From Streptomyces sp. NBC_01465 (GTDB taxonomy: Bacteria > Actinomycetota > Actinomycetes > Streptomycetales > Streptomycetaceae): a stretch of 64,000 bases of DNA. Positions within the stretch are counted from its first letter, which is position 1. Every line of letters begins with the position of its first letter. Position numbers and translations under genes: made by a program. Location: contig NZ_CP109467.1 in NCBI RefSeq assembly GCF_036227325.1, positions 8,556,001 through 8,620,000 on the forward strand, in the 5' to 3' direction. Under the pieces are notes generated by a model. The model ran no database searches and was not told the origin of the DNA. It saw nothing but the letters and a program-made list of their open reading frames with translations. This document shows, piece by piece, positions 42,136-49,787 of this stretch.

Positions 42136-42212
42136 GTCCACTCCTCTGAGTCGTGCCGTGGCAGTGTCTGGCTGGTGGTGCGGCGCGCTGGGGCGTAGCG
42201 ACCCGACGACTC

Positions 42213-43268
42213 TCAGGCGACCTGGCAGAGTGCCGTCATCGGTGTGAGCAACTGGCGCAGCACCGAGGTGGCGTAGCAGCCCGACGGAAGCGCGAACCGC
42301 ACCGCGGCGCTCGAGCGGCCCGGATGGAACTCGTCCTCCTGGACGGCCTCGGTGATGATCTGGATCTGCACGGCGGTGGCCCGGCGCGAGGACGTCTCGG
42401 GCACCCTCGGGTCGAAGGAGTGACGGCGATAGGGCAGCGAGGGGCACATGTTGAGGACCTGGGCCGTCGCATCGGCGTGTTCCAGGTATCGGAAATCGAT
42501 CCCGTCGACGGTCTGGACGTACGACGCGCCGGCGGCAGCGTCGCTCACGATGAGAGCGAGCGTCTGGTTCCACTCGTGCGAGGCCCAGGCCGAAAGGTAG
42601 AAATTGACCACGCGGGTGTCGAGCTTGTGCCTGAAGAACTCTTCGGGCGACCCGTCCCAGTCGCGGGCCAGGGAGGTTTCCGGCGCCTGGAGCTGCAGCA
42701 GGGTCGAAAACGCCGCGCCCCAGTCTCCCTTGAGCACCTGCCCGCCGAGCACGTGTGTCAGCTTGGGGCCGCCGGGCACGCCGAAGCGCTGGGTGTCGTA
42801 GTAGTTCAGAGCGTAGAAGGAGATCTTGCGCATCGAACGGAGGCGTTCGGCCACCGTGGGCGCGAGGTTCCGCACCACGATGCGGAAGCTGTTTCCCTCG
42901 AGCCGTCCCACCTCCAGGGGCTCCGCACCGTATCCGTAGTGCAGTACGGACAACGTACGCGGGTCGCCCGGCCCGGACAGACGTGCGCAGCCGTCACCAG
43001 GGAGAGCACCGCCGGCCGCGAGGGGGACCGCGACCAATTGCTCAGTGATGCCGTCCTCGTCCTTCAGCCCCGAGTAAGTGACCTGCTGTACCGGGCAGTC
43101 GAGGTGTTCGGCGAGCAGCGCCAGCGCCTCGAACGTGGTGTATCCGCTCTTGCGCAGCAGCAGGTAGCGGTAGGACGCGTCCCCCTCCTGCGTCAGCGGG
43201 ACCAGGAGGTTCTCCCGGACCAGGAAGTCGGCCGGCCGGTGTTTGAGGACCGGACTGTCGTCGGTCAT
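42213..43268 (-). CDS. TruD-family pseudouridine synthase-like enzyme
   Basis: A 351-residue protein with the signature elements of TruD. YSGLKDEDGITEQLVAV (65-81) corresponds to the TruD motif AGLKDxxAxTxQ with catalytic Asp70. GNSFRIVVRNL (125-135) and NYYDTQRFGVP (155-165) match the conserved NYFGxQRFG region. SLPYRRHSFDP may be the late substrate loop. TruD normally modifies tRNA-Glu U13, and one copy lies elsewhere in genomes that have it. TruD-like enzymes are known in C-nucleoside antibiotic clusters (PumJ for pseudouridimycin, MalD for malayamycin), where they make the free pseudouridine nucleotide. Its ATGA overlap with the MurA-like gene makes the same role very likely here. The start codon at 43268 is ATG. 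Confidence 0.9.
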   Translation of the reverse strand: MTDDSPVLKHRPADFLVRENLLVPLTQEGDASYRYLLLRKSGYTTFEALALLAEHLDCPVQQVTYSGLKDEDGITEQLVAVPLAAGGALPGDGCARLSGPGDPRTLSVLHYGYGAEPLEVGRLEGNSFRIVVRNLAPTVAERLRSMRKISFYALNYYDTQRFGVPGGPKLTHVLGGQVLKGDWGAAFSTLLQLQAPETSLARDWDGSPEEFFRHKLDTRVVNFYLSAWASHEWNQTLALIVSDAAAGASYVQTVDGIDFRYLEHADATAQVLNMCPSLPYRRHSFDPRVPETSSRRATAVQIQIITEAVQEDEFHPGRSSAAVRFALPSGCYATSVLRQLLTPMTALCQVA

Positions 43269-44647
43269 GCTGCATCTCCTTGTGTCACTCGGGCACCGAG
43301 CCGTCGGAGGCTTCCGTCAAAATCGGCATATCCGCGTCGCAGGTGTGAGGCGCCGAGCACGGTGGTACGTCCCTCGACACCCAGTGCCGCGAGGGTGAGG
43401 ACCGCGGCGGCGCGCAGGTCGGAGCCGAACACCGTGCGGCCCGGTCGGTTCGGCATGTGGCCTCCGCTGACGGCCAGTTCTCCGTTCGAGCAGGTGGTCC
43501 GCATGCCGAGCTTGCGCAGCTCCTCGGCGTAACTGAATCGCCGCTTCCACACGGTCTCGACGAGGACGGAGCGACCGTCGGCCCGCCCCGCGAGCAGAGC
43601 GAGGAACGGTTGGCTGTCGCTGTACACCCCGTGCGAACTGACCGTGAGGTGGAAGGGCTTGAGCGTTTCGGCGCGGCGGACTGTGAGTGTGCCGGGACGT
43701 GCCGCGAGGTCGACGCCCATCTCGCCGAGCAGCTGCAGCTCCGGCGCGAGACCTGCGAGCGCCCGGTCCAAGCCTGTGCCCCGGACCGTGATCGACGACT
43801 CGGCGGCGAGTGCGCCGGCGCAGATCCAGGTGACGATCTCGATCAGGTCGGCGGGCAGCGTGAATTCGGCGGGACGTGTCAGATCGTTCCCGCCTTGCCC
43901 CGCGATGGTCACCACGCCCTCGGAATCCGTGGTGATGTCCGCCCCCGACCGGCGCAGCACTTCGATCAGGTCGAGCACGTCCGGCTTCGGATACAGATGC
44001 GACAGCCTGGTACGGCCCTTGGCCACGGCAGCGGCAAGCAGGGCGATCTTGGTGGCCCCGGAGTACAGCGGACCTGTCTTGAGTCGCCGGTCCGTGCAGT
44101 AGTCCAGCAGGTCGATGTCGCAGCCACGCAGCTCTGGGGCCCGTACGGTGAGCCACCCGTCGGCTGCCACCCCTTCTTCGGCGCCGAAGCGCCTGAGTAC
44201 GTCGATGTACTGCTGAACGGGGCGCTGTTGCACGGCGTCGTCGCCGATCTGGCAGCCGCCCGCCACCGGAAGGCTCGCCCTGCCCGTCTTGGCCAGCAGC
44301 CCCGGCAGAAGGTAGACACCGCCGTGAATGGCCTCCAGGGCCAAGGTGGCGTCGGCATGGTGGGCGAGGGATGACGCGTCGATGGTCAGCGCTCCCTCCG
44401 TACGCGTCACCGATGCTCCGCAAGCCGTGAGGAAACCGGTCAGGCCTTCGGTCTCGGCGATCATCGGTACGTTGCGGAGGGTCACGGGTGCCTGCGCCAC
44501 CGCTGCGGCCGCGGTCACCGTCACCAGACTGTGTTTGAACCCGCCGACTTCGACCGTTCCCGACAAGTCGTTCTTCCCGTCCACGACCAACCGGTCGTGG
44601 AACGTCGCCTTGTAGCCGGCTGTCGTCATTGAATCGGACTGCTGCAT
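43265..44647 (-). CDS. MurA-like enolpyruvyl transferase (PolA/NikO type), first gene of the operon
   Basis: About 460 residues with the MurA/EPSP synthase inside-out barrel fold. VEVGGFKHSLVTV holds the conserved Lys38 (MurA Lys22 position), LPVAGGCQIGDDAV holds Cys132 (MurA Cys115 position), and LKTGPLYSGATKIALLAAA marks the second half. In MurA this enzyme puts enolpyruvate on UDP-GlcNAc; its relatives PolA/NikO put it on the 3'-OH of UMP to begin octosyl acid formation. Here the neighbours (TruD-like, radical SAM, 2OG oxygenases) point to the nucleoside role rather than cell wall synthesis. The start is uncertain: ATG 44647 or 44629; neither has a strong ribosome site, and the open frame extends to 44746. 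Confidence 0.88.
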   Translation of the reverse strand: MQQSDSMTTAGYKATFHDRLVVDGKNDLSGTVEVGGFKHSLVTVTAAAAVAQAPVTLRNVPMIAETEGLTGFLTACGASVTRTEGALTIDASSLAHHADATLALEAIHGGVYLLPGLLAKTGRASLPVAGGCQIGDDAVQQRPVQQYIDVLRRFGAEEGVAADGWLTVRAPELRGCDIDLLDYCTDRRLKTGPLYSGATKIALLAAAVAKGRTRLSHLYPKPDVLDLIEVLRRSGADITTDSEGVVTIAGQGGNDLTRPAEFTLPADLIEIVTWICAGALAAESSITVRGTGLDRALAGLAPELQLLGEMGVDLAARPGTLTVRRAETLKPFHLTVSSHGVYSDSQPFLALLAGRADGRSVLVETVWKRRFSYAEELRKLGMRTTCSNGELAVSGGHMPNRPGRTVFGSDLRAAAVLTLAALGVEGRTTVLGASHLRRGYADFDGSLRRLGARVTQGDAA

Positions 44648-44848
44648 CGGAAGAAGCGTTCCATTGCTTGCCCCATCAATAAGGTACGCAGAATCGGACC
44701 GGAGTTTCGATGAAAGGTTGGAGCAACAACTCCGTCCGGTATCCAAGCATTCGAAACTAGAGCCGCAACGGAGCCCAACTCGAACGATGAATTCAACGGC
44801 CAGGCATTGTCAATGGATTGAGAAGCCCCTACCTTTGTCTCTCAGACA

Positions 44849-44929
44849 GCGATCGCCTACCCCCAGTGGGAGTGTGCCGTGTCGGCCCCTGCGCGGGCCG
44901 TGCGTACCTTCCATGGGGGTAGCGATCGC
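44849..44929. promoter_or_regulatory. Long inverted repeat in the divergent promoter between the nucleoside operon and the exporter
   Basis: The 360-nt gap 44648-45007 separates the minus-strand operon from the plus-strand MFS gene and carries no gene. GCGATCGC-C-TACCCCCA (44849-44865) is mirrored by TGGGGGTA-GCGATCGC (44914-44929), 16 of 17 positions matching with one extra base, around a 48-nt centre. Inside the centre is a small hairpin, GGCCC (44884-44888) and GGGCC (44895-44899). GCGATCGC is itself palindromic, so the site can also be read as two copies of one operator half. It is the most likely control point for the whole cluster. Confidence 0.6.
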
Positions 44930-45007
44930 CCGCTGGAAATCAGCGCTGGAATCCAAGTGAATTACGGAGGGGTGTCCTCCTGCTCTCCAGCGGCAAAAGG
45001 GGCTCTC

Positions 45008-46354
45008 ATGCTTGACGACGACACGAGCGACTCCGCCCAACCGGGCAGCGAAGGAACCCAGGACACCGACGATCGCCCCGGGACGCGGCAACAGGCGAAG
45101 CGTCGCGTCGTCCTCGGAGCGATGCTGGTGGACTCGCTGGGCAGCGGCCTGTGGATGCCGTTCAGCCTGCTGTTCTTCGTCCGGGCCCAAGGGCAGTCGT
45201 TGGGCACCATCGGCATGGCACTCACGGTGGGTTCCCTGCTGGGCCTCGGCGTGGGACAGATCAGCGGCGGTCTCGTCGACCGGTACGGTCCCGGTCCGGC
45301 CGTGGTGGTGAGCAACGCGGGGCGAGCGGTCAGTTTTGCGCTCTATCCCTTCGCGCACTCCCTCTGGGCAGTGATGCTTCTGGTCGGTCTGACGTCGGCG
45401 GCGGACCGGGCCTTCTGGACGGCGAACGCACCCCTGATCGCGAAGGTGGTCCAGGCGCGGGAAGTGGACAGATTCCTCGGGACCACTGGCATGGCCCGGG
45501 TGATCGGGCTCGGCATCGGATCCGCAGCGGCCGGCGCCTTCGGCCAGAGCACTGCGGGGCTGCACCTGGTCGCGTACTGCAACGCCATCACCTTCGCCGC
45601 GGCCGGGGCACTTCTCGTCACCGCACTCGGGCCGGCTTTCTTCGCCCCCCGCAGCACCTCCCCGGGTACGACCGAGGCAGAGGCCCCGGACGCTTCGGTA
45701 CGCCCCGACCGAGACGTGTCGGTGTGGAGGGACCGGCCCTATCTTCAACTCTGCTTGCTGCAGATCGTGTTCGTCCTTGCGGCATCCGCCTTCGTGGTGA
45801 TCCTTCCGCTGGTCATCAGCGATGAACTCGACGGACCGACGTGGCTCGCCGGAATCTCCATCGTCGTGGGCAACGTCGTCCTGGCCGCGCTGCAGCACCC
45901 GGTACTGGCCTGGACGACGAAACGACCCCGGGCGCGCATGCTCGCGGTCAGCGTCCTCTTCTACGTACCGGCGCTCCTGCTGCTCGCTCCGGGAGATGCC
46001 ATGGGGCACCGCCTCGTCGTACCGGTGGTCCTCGGTGCCGCGGCTCTTGCCGCCATGGGCGAGCTGATCTCCACACCTCTCATGATCTCCGCGGCGAACG
46101 CGAGCGCCCCCGAGGGACACGAGGGGCGGTACAGCGCTGCCTTCCAGACCGGTTGGGGACTGGCCAACGTTCTGGGCCCCCTCGTCTACACGACCCTTCT
46201 GGGCGTCGGCAACGAGGTGCTCTGGCTGACGCTCGCCGCCCTGACCCTGGCCACCGCACCGGTGTTGATGCGCCTGCGCAGCCGGCTTCCCGCCGGGGTT
46301 CTCTCCGCCGACCCCGTGAAGAGCCACAGCCCGATGCAAGAGCAGGACGCGTAA
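45008..46354 (+). CDS. MFS transporter, probable product exporter
   Basis: A 448-residue major facilitator with about 12 membrane segments; LDSLGSGLWMPFSLLFFVRA-like segment 1 follows a 45-residue acidic N-terminal tail. GLVDRYGPGPAVVVSNAGRA is the loop 2-3 region where MFS proteins carry the G-x-x-x-D-R-x-G-R-type motif. The ATG at 45008 has AAAGGGG upstream; the longer open frame to 44879 runs through the inverted repeat and was rejected. Standing first in a plus-strand operon divergent from the biosynthetic genes, it probably exports the product and gives self-resistance. Confidence 0.88.
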   Translation: MLDDDTSDSAQPGSEGTQDTDDRPGTRQQAKRRVVLGAMLVDSLGSGLWMPFSLLFFVRAQGQSLGTIGMALTVGSLLGLGVGQISGGLVDRYGPGPAVVVSNAGRAVSFALYPFAHSLWAVMLLVGLTSAADRAFWTANAPLIAKVVQAREVDRFLGTTGMARVIGLGIGSAAAGAFGQSTAGLHLVAYCNAITFAAAGALLVTALGPAFFAPRSTSPGTTEAEAPDASVRPDRDVSVWRDRPYLQLCLLQIVFVLAASAFVVILPLVISDELDGPTWLAGISIVVGNVVLAALQHPVLAWTTKRPRARMLAVSVLFYVPALLLLAPGDAMGHRLVVPVVLGAAALAAMGELISTPLMISAANASAPEGHEGRYSAAFQTGWGLANVLGPLVYTTLLGVGNEVLWLTLAALTLATAPVLMRLRSRLPAGVLSADPVKSHSPMQEQDA

Positions 46355-46374
46355 TCCGGAAGGGGCGAGGAACG

Positions 46375-47592
46375 ATGGACCGGTGGCCGCTGAGCCTGAC
46401 GCAGGAGAGCTACTCCACACGGTTGCGCGGACTCGACGAGCGCCCGGTGAACGTCACCCTCGCTCTCGGCCTGGACGACCCGCCCTCCGAGCTGATCGAG
46501 CAACACCTGAGGGCGATCTGTTCGCGCGAGCCGTTGCTGCGCGCGTCCCTGGACCTGGCAGAGCCGGCGACGCTGACGATTCACGATCGTCCGCGCGTAC
46601 CGCTCTCGGTGACCGACGGCCTGGATCCCGCCGTCGTCGGGGAACAGGTGCAGCACGACACCCAGCACGTCTTCGCGGCGGGCGAACCTTTGTGGAGAGC
46701 CCATCTGCTCCGAACGGCCGACCGGACCACCACCCTGTCGCTCAACTTCCACCACCTCGTCTTCGACGGAGTCTCACGCGGGCTCTTCCTCAGATCCCTT
46801 GCGTCCGCCGCACATGCGAACTCCGCCAACAGCGCTGCTCCGTACGCCGAGTTCGCGCACTGGCAGCGGGAGCGCTTCACCGCGGACGGCGAGGACATGC
46901 GCTTCTGGCGCGACTATCTGAAGGGGTGGGCGCACAACCAGCACGTCCCGCTCGGCTTCGCGAAGAACCTCGACCAGCCGCTGGACAACTCGTGCCGCCA
47001 CCATGCGGTCCGGCTCGCGGGCGTCGCGACATGGCAGGTCCTGCGATGGGGCCGTCGGCATGGTGTCTCCCTGTTCATGCAGGTTCTCGCCGCGCTCTCG
47101 GTGGCACTGGGCGAGGCGACGGAGGCACCGGAGAATCTGGTCCGTGCCACCTTCCACGGACGGCCTTCGGGCTTCGAGAGGACGATCGGCTGCTTCGGTC
47201 AGGACGTCACCCTGCGACTTCCCACACACCAGGTGGCTCTGGCCGACGCGCTCGCATCCACGCGGCACGCCTGGGACGAACTCGGTGACCACAAGTTCAC
47301 TCCCTACCGATGTGTACGGCAGGCCGCCGGCGGATCCGCACTTCCGTTCCGTCCGGTGATCGTCACGTTGAACTCGTTCAGTACGCCCACGGCCGCATCG
47401 GCTTTCGGCGAGGAGGCAGCGGTACTCGACGTACCCGAATTCCTCCCCGAGGAGGGTCTGCACCTCCAGCTCAGCCAGACTCCCCAGGCCCTGACGCTCG
47501 AGTGCTCCTATCACCCCGTCAGATTCGCAAGCCAGGACATCGAGCAATTCCTGCAGCGCATCATGTCCATTCTCCAAGAACCTCATCGATGA
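46375..47592 (+). CDS. Free-standing condensation-domain protein
   Basis: A 405-residue single C domain. The catalytic motif is FHHLVFDG with His146, His147 and Asp151. WPLSLTQESY at the N-terminus matches the C1 motif, and CFGQDVTLRLP is the usual latch-region element. No adenylation or carrier domain is attached. Since the big NRPS lacks a thioesterase, this enzyme may transfer the finished peptidyl chain from the last PCP to an amine (for example the amino-uronic nucleoside), or join the A-PCP-loaded unit to another partner. It begins 20 nt after the exporter gene, behind GGGGCGAGGA. Confidence 0.9.
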   Translation: MDRWPLSLTQESYSTRLRGLDERPVNVTLALGLDDPPSELIEQHLRAICSREPLLRASLDLAEPATLTIHDRPRVPLSVTDGLDPAVVGEQVQHDTQHVFAAGEPLWRAHLLRTADRTTTLSLNFHHLVFDGVSRGLFLRSLASAAHANSANSAAPYAEFAHWQRERFTADGEDMRFWRDYLKGWAHNQHVPLGFAKNLDQPLDNSCRHHAVRLAGVATWQVLRWGRRHGVSLFMQVLAALSVALGEATEAPENLVRATFHGRPSGFERTIGCFGQDVTLRLPTHQVALADALASTRHAWDELGDHKFTPYRCVRQAAGGSALPFRPVIVTLNSFSTPTAASAFGEEAAVLDVPEFLPEEGLHLQLSQTPQALTLECSYHPVRFASQDIEQFLQRIMSILQEPHR

Positions 47593-47602
47593 AGGATGCA
47601 GA

Positions 47603-48070
47603 GTGGAAGTCGACAAGCAGCGCACAGTAGTCGCCGACTCCTTTGCCCTTTACCAGATATCCACCGGTCACACCCGCAGGGGCACCGCGATGCGCCGTGC
47701 CGCGGTGGAGGGCCGGCTGGAGATTCTCGTCTCAACTCTCGCCTTCACCGTCGCCTGCGCAATGCGCAGCTGCTGGGACGAGGACTGCGACAGAGGCCAC
47801 CCGGACGTCGCCGGACGGCGCATCCATGAGTTCTACGAACAACACGGATTCGGGGTGATTCAGCCGACGGTGGCAGAGTCGGTTGCCGCAGCCAGGCTCT
47901 ACAGCGCGCTGACGGACCACCGGGTCGTCGGGCCGGAGGTCCTGGCGGCGTGTTCCGCACGGCTCCTCGCCCGCACCAATGAACTTCCCATGCTCTCGAC
48001 TCGCCGTGCCTCGTACTGCTACACGCGGATGCATCCCGTGGACGAAGCGGTGTCGATGGAGCTGATCTAG
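47603..48070 (+). CDS. Small hypothetical protein, possible degenerate PIN-like fold
   Basis: A 155-residue protein starting at GTG 47603 behind GAAGGA. VADSFALYQISTGHTRRG resembles the first strand and helix of PIN-domain proteins, and LLARTNELPMLSTRRASYCY resembles their C-terminal part, but the usual set of acidic residues is incomplete and I cannot claim nuclease activity. It follows the condensation-domain gene by 10 nt, so it is probably co-transcribed with the exporter and that gene. A role in the pathway is unknown. Confidence 0.55.
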   Translation: MEVDKQRTVVADSFALYQISTGHTRRGTAMRRAAVEGRLEILVSTLAFTVACAMRSCWDEDCDRGHPDVAGRRIHEFYEQHGFGVIQPTVAESVAAARLYSALTDHRVVGPEVLAACSARLLARTNELPMLSTRRASYCYTRMHPVDEAVSMELI

Positions 48071-48294
48071 CGCGTCACCCCGAGAGCCCCCGGAATTGCG
48101 GGATTTTGAGAGTGTCAAGGTGCCGGACAGTCAGCTTTTGACTGAATGCGGACAACTGCGGAGGTTCCGTGTCGGGGGCGGTGGGGGAGCGGGATGCTTC
48201 TGATGTCTGCGCGGGTCGCCGGCTCGGCCGGCGTTCGCCTCCAGGTCTTCCGGATCCAACGACAGGGTGCGGAACCGACAGAGGGGGAAGTTCC

Positions 48295-49710
48295 TTGACA
48301 TCTGCCTTTTCCAGACCCCGCCGCTCCCTGTCCCGCTGGGGGCGGCGGCTGACGTCACTGGCCGCTGGTGGCGCCTTGGCGCTGACGGGCTTGGTGGCGC
48401 TCACCGTGCCTGCCCACGCCGCGGCCGGCCCGCCGGCCTACGTGGCCAACTTCGGCGGCAGTGACGTCTCAGTGGTCGACACGAGCACCAACGCCATCAC
48501 CGGCACCATCAACGTCGGCAACAGTCCAACCTCTGTGGCGGTCAACCCGGTTCAACCGCGCGCCTACGTCACCAACAACGCCGATGACAACGTCTCGGTG
48601 ATCGACACCGCGACCGACACCGTGGCCGCGACCGTCCCGGTCGGCGGGAATCCCCTCAAGGTGGCGCTCACCCCATCCGGGAACAGCGCGTACGTCACGA
48701 ACAACGTGGCCAACACGGTCTCGGTGATCGACACCGCGACCAACACGGTCGGCGTCACCATCCCCGTGGGGAGCGGCCCGTACGGGCTGGCGGTGAACCC
48801 GTCGGGCACCACCGCCTACGTGGCGAACAACGTCGACGACACGGTGTCGGTGATCGACACCGCGACCAACTCGGTGACGGCCACCATCCCGGTCGGGAGC
48901 GGCCCCACCGATGTGACGGTGAGCCCCTCCGGAACCTCCGTGTACCTCACGAACAACAGCGGAGCCACGGTCTCGGTCATCAGCACCGCGACCAACACGG
49001 TCAGCGCCACCATCCCCGTCGGAACCGGCCCGAACGGCGTCGCGATCAACCCGTCCGGTACGACGGCCTACGTCACCAACAGCAGCGGCAACAGCATGTC
49101 GGTGATCAACACGGCGACAAGCACCGTGACCACGACCGTCCCGATCGGTTCCCTCCCGGGCAAGGTGGCGGTCAACCCGTCCGGCACTGCCGTCTACGCC
49201 GCCAACCGGGCCGGCGGATCCGTCTCGGTGATCGACACGACGACCAACACCGTCACCAACACGATCAACGGGTTCAACGACCCCTTCAGCGTCGCCTTCG
49301 CCCCCCTGTCGCCACCGGCAGGCGCGGACATCGACGTCGATCTCACCGCTCAGCCGCATCTGAGCATCCTCGTGCCCTACCTGACGTACACCCTCACCGC
49401 TCACAACACGGGCCCCGGCGCCGTCACTTCCGCGACCCTGACCGCGACGCTCCCGCCGGGCGCCTCCGCCACCACCCTGGCCGCCGGATGCACGCTGGCC
49501 GCTCCCACAGTGACCTGCACGTACGGGGCCATCGCCAAGAACGCGAGCGCCAGCAAGACCTTCCGCGTCCCGTTGCATCTGCTGACCCTCGGCAAGGTCA
49601 CGGTCACCGGATTGCGTACGACCTCCGCACCCGCCGACCCCAACCCCGCCAACGACAGCGCGACTGCCACCTGCACTGCCGTCTCCGTCATCCTCGTCAC
49701 CTGCCCCTGA
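48295..49710 (+). CDS. Secreted YVTN-repeat beta-propeller protein with C-terminal DUF11-like domain
   Basis: A 471-residue exported protein. The start is read as TTG 48295 because GGGGGA lies 7 nt upstream and the product then opens with a signal peptide (basic MTSAFSRPRRSLSRWGRR, hydrophobic core, cleavage near AHAAAG). At least seven repeats of about 42 residues of the form AYVTNN-x-x-x-xVSVIDTATNTV-x-x-TIPVG build a beta-propeller (about 35-335). The last 130 residues, with YTLTAHNTGPGAV and TLPPGASATTL, form a DUF11/CARDB-like Ig domain. Such proteins are extracellular surface proteins; no enzymatic role is implied. The repeats are very similar at DNA level. Confidence 0.87.
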   Translation: MTSAFSRPRRSLSRWGRRLTSLAAGGALALTGLVALTVPAHAAAGPPAYVANFGGSDVSVVDTSTNAITGTINVGNSPTSVAVNPVQPRAYVTNNADDNVSVIDTATDTVAATVPVGGNPLKVALTPSGNSAYVTNNVANTVSVIDTATNTVGVTIPVGSGPYGLAVNPSGTTAYVANNVDDTVSVIDTATNSVTATIPVGSGPTDVTVSPSGTSVYLTNNSGATVSVISTATNTVSATIPVGTGPNGVAINPSGTTAYVTNSSGNSMSVINTATSTVTTTVPIGSLPGKVAVNPSGTAVYAANRAGGSVSVIDTTTNTVTNTINGFNDPFSVAFAPLSPPAGADIDVDLTAQPHLSILVPYLTYTLTAHNTGPGAVTSATLTATLPPGASATTLAAGCTLAAPTVTCTYGAIAKNASASKTFRVPLHLLTLGKVTVTGLRTTSAPADPNPANDSATATCTAVSVILVTCP

Positions 49711-49728
49711 CCATGCGCCACGGGCACA

Positions 49729-49766
49729 GCTGCCCTCCACCGGCCCACAAGCCGGTGGAGGGCAGC
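49729..49766. terminator. Bidirectional terminator between YVTN protein and acyl-CoA oxidase-like genes
   Basis: A perfect 15-bp inverted repeat, GCTGCCCTCCACCGG (49729-49743) and CCGGTGGAGGGCAGC (49752-49766), with an 8-nt loop, lies in the 77-nt gap between convergent stop codons. Confidence 0.8.
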
Positions 49767-49787
49767 GGCACTTCCCGCGCCCGTGCG

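Noticed and set aside
44849..44929. Reading GCGATCGC as a HIP1-type repeat
   Set aside because: HIP1 is a cyanobacterial feature; here the octamer is part of a longer inverted repeat.
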